From NCBI RefSeq assembly GCF_034424215.1, contig NZ_CP139960.1, positions 5,456,001 to 5,520,000 on the forward strand: 64,000 nt of DNA, written 5' to 3'. Under the pieces are notes generated by a model. It was not told the origin of the DNA and searched no databases. It was given only the letters and a program-made list of their open reading frames with translations. This DNA is from Niabella yanshanensis (GTDB lineage: Bacteria > Bacteroidota > Bacteroidia > Chitinophagales > Chitinophagaceae). The stretch's first letter is position 1; every line of letters begins with the position of its first letter. Shown one piece after another: positions 26,628 through 34,225 of the stretch. The translations under genes were made by a program, and so were the position numbers.

Positions 26628-26897
26628 TTATTGTTCTACTTCTTCGGCTTTATTATCGCATCCGGGAGGGTAAGGGCATCCATGTGCCGGCCTTTCCACA
26701 CCGCGGTTTTTTGCCTTCCCGTTATCGGCACGGGCGCATATCTCTATTACATTCAGCTTTTCATTGTCAGCAGAAAAACGCACTTTTATTTCCTGGCTGA
26801 TGATGATGCCCTTTGCCTGAGGGTTCTCCTTTAGGAGGCTTTCGATTTTTTCTCTGGTGAAGTAAAATTCGAGCTTGCACTGATTATTTTCTAACAT
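26628..26897 (-). CDS. Small soluble protein with C-terminal CPx4C tail, module A
   Basis: An 89-residue protein and the first gene of the seven-gene operon. Residues 9-57 form a compact alpha/beta unit, FYFTREKIESLLKENP then IIISQEIKVRF and NVIEICARA, that resembles residues 88-138 of the module B protein at 23935-24501. A Gly/Lys/Pro-rich linker leads to the tail HGCPYPPGCDNK with C74 and C80. It has no signal or membrane segment in the chosen form; a longer frame to 26933 would add a short hydrophobic start. Function unknown. The shared domain and cysteine tail are the main reason to see the two modules as duplicates. Confidence 0.6.
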   Translation of the reverse strand: MLENNQCKLEFYFTREKIESLLKENPQAKGIIISQEIKVRFSADNEKLNVIEICARADNGKAKNRGVERPAHGCPYPPGCDNKAEEVEQ

Positions 26898-26959
26898 TTT
26901 TAAGGTGTTTATAATACACAGAATGATCAGCAAACCTACAAAGCCGGATGAATATGCAG

Positions 26960-26977
26960 TACGGGAAAAATCCCGTA
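26960..26977. promoter_or_regulatory. Perfect inverted repeat upstream of the signalling operon
   Basis: TACGGGA and TCCCGTA are separated by AAAA, giving an 18-bp perfect inverted repeat 62 bases upstream of the first gene's ATG. The position fits an operator for a dimeric LuxR-type regulator, possibly the response regulator encoded in the same operon. A hairpin in the mRNA leader is the alternative, since no strong T-run follows on either strand. The rest of 26898-27119 shows no gene. Confidence 0.4.
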
Positions 26978-27119
26978 TTTATTCCTGTAAATCCCCGTTG
27001 TGCTTGCCTGCGTTGGCTTTTATTTTTGACTCATTAAAATTATTAGACCTTAATACGGCTAATTTATGCAACGCACCACTTCCATCTATGAACGATCCAC
27101 CGGGCGGGGTTAGAAAATG

Positions 27120-28106
27120 CTACAATTGTAATTTTCCAACCCTGCCATTATTTCCAACAAAGTATACAGCATTATTGGCCTTATCGTAGGCGCAGGTATT
27201 AAAACCTTCTTTGCTTATTTGTTTCCAATGCCTGCCACCGTCTTTACTGATGTCAATGCCCGTTATACCGCAGGTAATAGCCATGTTTCTACCGGTAAAG
27301 CAAACAGCACTTCTATAACCGGCTGGCATAATATCTGGTAGCCGCCAGGTCTTTCCTCCGTCGTGACTGTATACAAAGGCGCTATCCCTTTTATCGCGAT
27401 CATTATAATTTCCGCTGGCTACCAGCAATAGGTTGTCCTGTGCCGCAATGCCGTTGGCGCCGGTCATTTGCTGTCCCTGGGTAGTGGGTAAGTTTATAGC
27501 TTTATTTTTGGTGAAAAAACGGGAAGCGGCGCCACCGCTTACGATACAGTATCCCAATCGCGACCATATAATATTGGAGCCGCTGGCTGCAAAAAAAGCT
27601 TCACCGGGTTGGGCATTAGGCAAACTTAGTTGATTGGTTGGCTGCCAGCTGTTGCCGCCATCTTTTGTTTGAGCCACAAATATTTTATTATTGATGGGGT
27701 CGCCTACCACCATTCCTTCTTTCGCATTTTTAAAAGTCATGGCATCTAAAAACATAGCGCTATCCCGGTTCTCGTATACTTTGGTCCAATTTTGCCCTCC
27801 ATCCGATGTTTTTAAGATATACGCGGGTGATGCTATCCCCATAACAACAGCAGTTTTTTCATCCAGTGCTTCTATATCCCGAAATTCAGTTTTTTCATAA
27901 CCCCCGATAATTTGCCATTGCCATGTTTCTCCTTCGTCAACAGACCGGCCAACGGTGCCACCGCTACCGCTTACCCAAATGGATTTGCCTTTAATGCTGA
28001 GCCCCCGTAAACTGGTCTTGGAGCCTTGTACAACTATTTGAACCTGCTGGGCCTGTACCTGTATAATGGCGAAGGCAGCCAGCAAGAGGAGTAATGATTT
28101 TTTCAT
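27120..28106 (-). CDS. YCF48-related beta-propeller protein, secreted
   Basis: A 328-residue protein with an N-terminal signal peptide (about 1-19, ending IQVQAQ) and repeated BNR/YCF48-type motifs: SVDEGETWQWQ, TSDGGQNWTKV, TKDGGNSWQPT, SHDGGKTWRLP and SKDGGRHWKQI, each ending a propeller blade. Plant and cyanobacterial YCF48 helps photosystem II assembly, but in Bacteroidota such proteins are generally uncharacterised exported propellers. It is transcribed on the minus strand, 49 bp after the SDR-DUF2867 gene. Confidence 0.85.
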   Translation of the reverse strand: MKKSLLLLLAAFAIIQVQAQQVQIVVQGSKTSLRGLSIKGKSIWVSGSGGTVGRSVDEGETWQWQIIGGYEKTEFRDIEALDEKTAVVMGIASPAYILKTSDGGQNWTKVYENRDSAMFLDAMTFKNAKEGMVVGDPINNKIFVAQTKDGGNSWQPTNQLSLPNAQPGEAFFAASGSNIIWSRLGYCIVSGGAASRFFTKNKAINLPTTQGQQMTGANGIAAQDNLLLVASGNYNDRDKRDSAFVYSHDGGKTWRLPDIMPAGYRSAVCFTGRNMAITCGITGIDISKDGGRHWKQISKEGFNTCAYDKANNAVYFVGNNGRVGKLQL

Positions 28107-28155
28107 TCTCTAAATTTATGAAAGATGGAATTAAATTGCAGAGAACCCAACCGGC

Positions 28156-29586
28156 TTATTTTTCGGCGCCTGTTAGTTGATGGATCATAGAATTAAAAAT
28201 GAAAAAGTGGAACGGGTAAACTGCATACCAATAAAGGCGGCCCGCTAGTCCGCTGGGACGGAAGGTGGCAGTTTGATAAAGTATATCGTTTTTGATGGTA
28301 AACTCCAGCCAGGCTTCGCCCGGCATCTTCATTTCTGCAAAAAGAAGCAACCTCTTTTCCACGCGGTTGGCATATAGTACGCGCCAGAAATCAACGCTGT
28401 CGCCAGGTTCCAGGATTCGTATATCTCTTCTGCCCCTGCTTAATCCCACACCGCCGAATAGTTTATCCATAAGGCCTCTTAATCTCCAGAGCATGGAAGA
28501 AGAGTACCATCCCTTTGAGCCCCCGATACCAAATATGCGGTCCAGCGTTTCAGGTTCATTCGTTACTGCAGCTTGCTTCTTATCTCTGAAACAACCTTTT
28601 TCCGGCACTTCCAGGTACTGCCAAACATTTTTCTTGTGAAAGTGATCAGGAAATGAATCATGCCAGCTGGACAGCACATCGTTTTGTTCAATCTTATCAA
28701 AAGCCAGTTGAATCGCATTGGGATAACTGATCAATTGTATGCCTAATTGCCAGTTAAGGTTATTGGGTTGGGCTACCACATCCACTTTCATACTTTCCAC
28801 CAGGTTTTTTGCCAGTGTATAACTGGTAGATGTGATAAAATATAGCCAATAGGAAGAAAGACGCGGAGAGAAAAAAGGCACTGTTATAATGCTTCTCTTC
28901 AGCTTTCTTGCGCGGGCATATTGAAGGATCATTTCTTTATAGGTCAGTATTTCTTTGCCTGCTATGTCAAAATGTTGATGGTAAGTAAACGCTTTTAGCT
29001 TTACACCGGTCAAAAATTCAATCACATTCCGTATGGCAATGGGTTGGCACCTGGTTTTGATCCATACGGGCGCCACCATCACCGGAAGCTTTTCTGCGAG
29101 ATCCCTGATAATTTCAAAGGAGGCACTTCCTGAACCAACAATAATACCGGCTCTTAAGGCGGTTAATGCATATTGGCTGCTTTGAAGCGCTTCCTCAACC
29201 GCTTTTCTTGAATAAAGATGCCTGGATAGCTTTTCTTCATTTACAATCCCGGTTAAATAAATGACCTGGACAGCAGTTGTATCTTCTATAGCCTCCCGGA
29301 AATTCTGGGCGCTTTGCTTTTCGGTTTTAGAAAAATCGCCGCCTTCTGCCATCGAATGTATGAGATAGTATGCAACATCCAACTCCCTTGGAATAACTGA
29401 TAAGCTTGCCTTATCCGAAAGATCACACTCAACAACCTCCAGCGTTCCTTTAGCATCTTTATATTTTGAGGTACTGAAACGGCGTTGATCCCTGACAGCG
29501 CAAACAATATGATGTCCTTCTTTCAATAACTGAATTAAAAGACGTTTTCCAATATAACCTGTGGCGCCGGTCAGGAGGATTTTCAT
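28156..29586 (-). CDS. SDR-family NAD(P)-binding protein with C-terminal DUF2867 domain
   Basis: A 476-residue fusion. Residues 1-260 form an extended SDR Rossmann domain with the nucleotide-binding motif GATGYIGKRLL at 7-17, then VECDLSD and a degenerate YSRK active site at about 125-128. The C-terminal DUF2867 domain (about 340-470) has GGSKGWYSSSMLW and EPGDSVDFWRVLY, ending with a hydrophobic YWYAVYPFHFFIFNSM segment. It resembles uncharacterised complex I NDUFA9-like atypical SDRs. It is 37 bp downstream of the HTCS gene's stop, on the same strand, but is probably not part of the PUL. Confidence 0.85.
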   Translation of the reverse strand: MKILLTGATGYIGKRLLIQLLKEGHHIVCAVRDQRRFSTSKYKDAKGTLEVVECDLSDKASLSVIPRELDVAYYLIHSMAEGGDFSKTEKQSAQNFREAIEDTTAVQVIYLTGIVNEEKLSRHLYSRKAVEEALQSSQYALTALRAGIIVGSGSASFEIIRDLAEKLPVMVAPVWIKTRCQPIAIRNVIEFLTGVKLKAFTYHQHFDIAGKEILTYKEMILQYARARKLKRSIITVPFFSPRLSSYWLYFITSTSYTLAKNLVESMKVDVVAQPNNLNWQLGIQLISYPNAIQLAFDKIEQNDVLSSWHDSFPDHFHKKNVWQYLEVPEKGCFRDKKQAAVTNEPETLDRIFGIGGSKGWYSSSMLWRLRGLMDKLFGGVGLSRGRRDIRILEPGDSVDFWRVLYANRVEKRLLLFAEMKMPGEAWLEFTIKNDILYQTATFRPSGLAGRLYWYAVYPFHFFIFNSMIHQLTGAEK

Positions 29587-29622
29587 GATTGGAACCTGTC
29601 AAAAGTCCTGCCACAAAAAACT

Positions 29623-32600
29623 TTAACCTTCCGATAGGCCTGCAGCGTCGGCTCCGTCATCAGGATGATTATTGCGAGTGTCCATTGCATATTGCTTAGG
29701 ACTGCTTCCAAATTTCTTTTTGAATTCGGTACTGAAATGCTTTCGATCCTGGAAACCTACCGCATAACAAACCTCATAAACAGCCATGTTGGTACTTCTC
29801 AGCAGCGCTGCTGCTTTTTGTAGTTTCACTGACTTGATAAAATCATTTACTGACAGGTTGGTTACGGCCTTCATTTTTTTATAAAGCACCGGGACACTCA
29901 TGGCCACCTTTTGTGCCAGCATGGGGACATTGAACTCCCCGTCGTCCAGATGACTTTCGATGATTGCTAAAACGTTCTTCAGGAATTCATCATCCAGTGG
30001 AGTGACTACGGGCCCGTTGGCTGTATTGCGGTCGGAACCGGTGAGTATGCCTTTTCGAATGCGAAGCTCCACATATTGACGAACCCTTTCACTGGTGGTC
30101 AGCAGGTTGCCTACATTCAGTTCGAGAATGGTACGATTAAAAGGTTTTGTAAGATACAAGTCGGCTCCTTTATGCAATCCTTCAATATGGTCCTGCTGCG
30201 TGGATTTGGCAGTAAGTAATATAACCGGAATATGACAGGTTCTCACATCCGACTTGATCCTGTTACAGAAGCTTAGCCCATCTTCCTCGGGCATCATTAC
30301 ATCGCTGATGATGATATCAGGCAGGTACTCACTTGCATAGCTCCAGCCTTCAGCAGCATTGTCTTTTACTACTACCGCATGCGTTTGCTCCAGTATTTCC
30401 TGGATATTTTGCCGGATACCCGGATTGTCGTCAACCACCAGTACTGTGAATTTTTTAAGACTGGTTTGCTTTTCATCAATGACGACCACGGGCGCTGCCT
30501 GGCTGTCTGGTTCTGAAGGCAGCGTTTCCGGCAATGCTTTATCTAAAGTTACGTGGGGAGATGGTGTATGGATCCGCTGGTTAAAATGTTCGGATCCTTT
30601 TTGCAGGAATACTGAAAAAGTCGTGCGCCGTTCGTCTGGTTTATTTTCAGAAAGTTCGCTTTCCACTTCAATACGTGCGCCATGAAGCGCGGCTATTTTG
30701 GCAGATAAAGCCAGGCCGATACCATAGCCTTTATTTTGCGATCCGCTATCGTTTACCTGGAAGAAGTTATTGAATAGCTTATCCTTATATTCGGGAGCGA
30801 TTCCTCGCCCGTTATCAGACACTGATACCTTGATATAATGCTGCACATCTTCTATATGCACTGCTATCTTGCCTCCATCGGGCGTGAACTTAAATGCATT
30901 GCTGATCAGGTTAAAAAAAACTTTTTCCAGCTGCTCTGTATCAAAATACAGGATATGATGTTGAATATTATGGGTAAAAGAAATATGCATATCCCGCACC
31001 AGCGATATTTCGGTGAAATGCTCATAAATATTTTTAATAAAGGCTATAATATCATGAGGTGCTATTTGCAGGCGCATGTTTTCAGTTTCTGCCTTCCTGA
31101 AATCCATGAGTTCCTCAGATAAGCGTAACAGATTGTTGGCATTCTTCTTAATATGTTGAAACTGTTGTTGCAGGTAACCGTCGCTGGCCCTGTCGGTGAT
31201 CATTTTGTCAACCGGCGACAGGATTAATGTTAAATGTGTTCTTATCTCATGCGTAACATTGGTGAAAAAATCAAGTTTATGCTGATGTAAGGCCTCCTCT
31301 TTTTTTATGAGTTCCCTTAAATAGAAAAAACGGATCACAACAAACAAAACGCCTGCAAACAATAATATATAGATGAGATAAGCCCACCAGGTGCGCCAAA
31401 AAGGAGGTAATACTACAATCGACAATTCTTTGACCTCGCTCCATATACCATCATTATTTGCTCCTTTTACGGCCAGTATATACTTACCGGGCTTCAAATT
31501 CATGTAGGTGGCAGATGGGTTATCTGTTTCAGTCCACTGCTCATCAAATCCTTTTAGTTGGTAAGCATACTTGTTTTTTTCAGGCTTCAGGTAATTTAAT
31601 AATGCAAATCCTACCGTGAAAATATTCTGATCGTAACTGAGTTTTAACCCGGCAGAGGTTACAATATCTGTTATGCCGGGGTGGTTTAAAGTAGTTAGTC
31701 CGGTGAATTGTATCGGTGCGGGTATGTTATTGGAGCGAAAAGATGCCGGATCAAAACTTACCAGGCCATTAAAGCCTCCGAAATAAAACCGTCCGTCATC
31801 CCCTTTAAAATAGGCATTATAATTAAAGGTATTGGATGGTAATCCGTCTGTCTTTGTGTAACGTTGATATTTTGAAGTAGCGGCGTTGAGCTTTATAAGC
31901 CCGTTGCCTGAGCTCAGCCATATATATCCTTTGATATCTTCCAGTATGCCATAAATGGTAGTTTGCTCGCCGGGCTTGCTGAATCTGAATGAATAGACTT
32001 TTCCGGTGAAAGGGTTGTATTTTCGCAGCCCGCTTTTTTCTATACCAAACCAGATATTTCCCTTCTTATCTTCCTGTATACAATTAAAATAAGCATGAGA
32101 CGAATCCGGTAGTCCGGCAAAACGGTTGGCCGGTTTTACTATTTTTTCCCCCGCGCGTATTAAAAATAATCCCGATGAAGTGGCCATCCATATATTATTT
32201 TTTGAATCGGGGAATATCTTTTTGATGTCCCGGCCCTTTAACGCTGATCTATTGTAACGATGGCTTATGTCAGAGAGTGTTATACCACTTCTATTAAAAA
32301 CCTGCACATCTTTCAGGCCGCCCTGCACCCCTAACCACAAATTATTTTCTTTGTCTTCAGCAATAGTGGGGATTTCTGATCTTAAAAAGAGTGGGTCCTC
32401 AGGATGATAAAAATATTTTTTAAAGGAACGGCCTTCCCATAAATTCAGCCCGCCTGCATGGGTGCCTATCCACATATTCCCGTCTCTATCCCTGAAAATA
32501 GATTTTATTAAATTAGACCCAATTGCGCTGTTTCCATACGTATAATAAGTAAAAGTATCCTGTTGCTTATTGTATTGATTCATGCCGCCACCTTCTGTAC

Positions 32601-33744
32601 CGATCCATAAGTTTCCTGTTTTGTCAGAGGCGATAGAGCTTACTACATTATTACTCAGCCCGGCAGCTGTGCCATTATTTTGCCAGGTACGGAATTGCGA
32701 GGAAAAAGGGTCAATTACATTAATGCCTCCGAAAAAAGTGCCCACCCATACCAGCTTATTTTTATCTATATAAATGCTATGTACGGAGTTTTGGCTGAGA
32801 CTGTGTTTGTCTTTCGGATCGTTCCGGTAGTTTTCGATGGTTTGGGACACCCAGTTTATTCTGGATAACCCCTCCTGGGTTCCTACCCATATATTACCAT
32901 CCATATCCGGCTTAATCACCCTGATGATATTATTGGTTAATTGTAGACGGGTTGAATGGGTGTTAATACGGGTAAAAGTTCCGTCGCTTTTATTCAACAG
33001 GTTGATGCCCTGGCTTTGCGTACCTATCCAGAGATTATGATACTTGTCGGTATTGATGGTGGTGACAATATTGCTGCTGATGCTCAACGGGTTTAAGGGA
33101 TCATGGCTGAAATGTTGGTATTGAAGTCCCTGCCGCGTTGCTGACATGCGGGTAAGACCGGCATAAGTGCCTACCCAAACCGTATTTTCATGGTCTACAA
33201 ATATAGATCGTATCCGCTGCTCGAAAACTCCATCCTTTTTTGAACTGCCCCATTGTTCAAAAACAAAGTCCTCCCTGTTTTTTATTTTGAAAATACCGGT
33301 ATCGGTTCCTGCCCAGATATTGGACTGCTGATCCTCGAACAGGCATAAAATGGAGGGCTGTCGTCCGTTGCCGAATCTGGCCCGGTGATATTTATTGTTC
33401 TCGATATCGTAGATCCACAAGCCATTACTGCTTCCCATCCACAATAGATTCTTTCGATCGATCAACAATGAATTGATGTCATTTTCGGCGGCGATGCGAT
33501 CCTGCGTTGGCGGTTTGTATGTCCTGAATTCTCTTCCGTCGAACCTGTTTAAAACATCGCCCGCAGCCAGCCATATAAACCCCGATCGATCCTGGGCTAT
33601 GGCATAAACGCTGTTGCGCGAAAGACCTGCTTCTGTATTCCAGCTATTGAAGGTTGGTTTTTGAGCTTTTGCGTTCATTGTAAACGCGAATACACTTAAA
33701 ATCCTGAAAGCAGTAAATAAAATGTTTAAAAAAGTAGAGGCCAT
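29623..33744 (-). CDS. Hybrid two-component system regulator (HTCS) of the polysaccharide utilization locus
   Basis: A 1373-residue one-protein signalling system: signal peptide (about 1-28), two-component-regulator propeller repeats (about 30-650, many W-x-GT-x2-GL/GI motifs), a Y_Y_Y domain (about 690-765), a transmembrane helix (about 775-800), HisKA with H832, HATPase_c, a receiver domain with D1148 in DIIISDVMMP, and a C-terminal AraC-type helix-turn-helix (about 1255-1360). Periplasmic oligosaccharide binding is expected to switch on the divergent PUL at 34226. One oddity: the H-box reads HEIRTHLTLI, with His837 where a Pro is almost always found. The rest of the kinase core looks intact, so it is probably functional. 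Confidence 0.95.
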   Translation of the reverse strand: MASTFLNILFTAFRILSVFAFTMNAKAQKPTFNSWNTEAGLSRNSVYAIAQDRSGFIWLAAGDVLNRFDGREFRTYKPPTQDRIAAENDINSLLIDRKNLLWMGSSNGLWIYDIENNKYHRARFGNGRQPSILCLFEDQQSNIWAGTDTGIFKIKNREDFVFEQWGSSKKDGVFEQRIRSIFVDHENTVWVGTYAGLTRMSATRQGLQYQHFSHDPLNPLSISSNIVTTINTDKYHNLWIGTQSQGINLLNKSDGTFTRINTHSTRLQLTNNIIRVIKPDMDGNIWVGTQEGLSRINWVSQTIENYRNDPKDKHSLSQNSVHSIYIDKNKLVWVGTFFGGINVIDPFSSQFRTWQNNGTAAGLSNNVVSSIASDKTGNLWIGTEGGGMNQYNKQQDTFTYYTYGNSAIGSNLIKSIFRDRDGNMWIGTHAGGLNLWEGRSFKKYFYHPEDPLFLRSEIPTIAEDKENNLWLGVQGGLKDVQVFNRSGITLSDISHRYNRSALKGRDIKKIFPDSKNNIWMATSSGLFLIRAGEKIVKPANRFAGLPDSSHAYFNCIQEDKKGNIWFGIEKSGLRKYNPFTGKVYSFRFSKPGEQTTIYGILEDIKGYIWLSSGNGLIKLNAATSKYQRYTKTDGLPSNTFNYNAYFKGDDGRFYFGGFNGLVSFDPASFRSNNIPAPIQFTGLTTLNHPGITDIVTSAGLKLSYDQNIFTVGFALLNYLKPEKNKYAYQLKGFDEQWTETDNPSATYMNLKPGKYILAVKGANNDGIWSEVKELSIVVLPPFWRTWWAYLIYILLFAGVLFVVIRFFYLRELIKKEEALHQHKLDFFTNVTHEIRTHLTLILSPVDKMITDRASDGYLQQQFQHIKKNANNLLRLSEELMDFRKAETENMRLQIAPHDIIAFIKNIYEHFTEISLVRDMHISFTHNIQHHILYFDTEQLEKVFFNLISNAFKFTPDGGKIAVHIEDVQHYIKVSVSDNGRGIAPEYKDKLFNNFFQVNDSGSQNKGYGIGLALSAKIAALHGARIEVESELSENKPDERRTTFSVFLQKGSEHFNQRIHTPSPHVTLDKALPETLPSEPDSQAAPVVVIDEKQTSLKKFTVLVVDDNPGIRQNIQEILEQTHAVVVKDNAAEGWSYASEYLPDIIISDVMMPEEDGLSFCNRIKSDVRTCHIPVILLTAKSTQQDHIEGLHKGADLYLTKPFNRTILELNVGNLLTTSERVRQYVELRIRKGILTGSDRNTANGPVVTPLDDEFLKNVLAIIESHLDDGEFNVPMLAQKVAMSVPVLYKKMKAVTNLSVNDFIKSVKLQKAAALLRSTNMAVYEVCYAVGFQDRKHFSTEFKKKFGSSPKQYAMDTRNNHPDDGADAAGLSEG

Positions 33745-33947
33745 TTCCTGGCCTGAAACTACAATTTGTTGGGGACTTTAAAATACTTTTCCTGAATATC
33801 CTGTCAGAACGCGGATTTGATCTTATTATGTAAATCAGCATTTTATAGTACCCTTTATAAAAACCTCCTGATTTATTTAAGAAAACCCCCGATTTTTTTG
33901 AGCTGGAAAATACCTGCTTCTGACCAGTTCGCCATATATATAGTAGA

Positions 33948-34041
33948 TATCAGACTGTATCAGCCTGATAGTAATTAAAAAAGTCTTCTTTTTTAGACTT
34001 GTTCATCGGGTTATTCAACCAGATGAATAATTTTTTTATTG
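33948..34041 (+). ncRNA. Structured leader or small RNA with three hairpins upstream of the PUL
   Basis: In the 481-bp spacer between HTCS and first SusC, three inverted repeats follow one another: TATCAG/CTGATA (33948-33970), AAGTCT/AGACTT with an eight-base loop (33981-34000), and TTCATCgGGTT-ATTC-AACCaGATGAA (34002-34027), a ten-pair stem with one mismatch followed by TAATTTTTTTATT. The last has the form of an intrinsic terminator on the plus strand, yet it lies about 185 bp before the SusC start with no plus-strand gene upstream. It could be an attenuator in the PUL leader or the 3' end of a small RNA. The rest of the spacer is A/T-rich with imperfect direct repeats (CTCCTGATTTATTT and CCCCCGATTTTTTT near 33870-33898) that may bind the regulator. 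No promoter could be assigned. Confidence 0.45.
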
Positions 34042-34225
34042 AATATCAGTCTTTTACCCGGCGTGTTTATAATTACCCCCTTTTTTATTTAAAAGAGCCG
34101 CCTGTACCATTTTAAAACCGGATCTACATTCATCACCTGATGAGCGATCCGCGTTAACGATTGATATACCAACCGGAGCTGCGCATTCAAACCAATATTA
34201 ACAGACTCTTCAAACGCAAGTGCAA

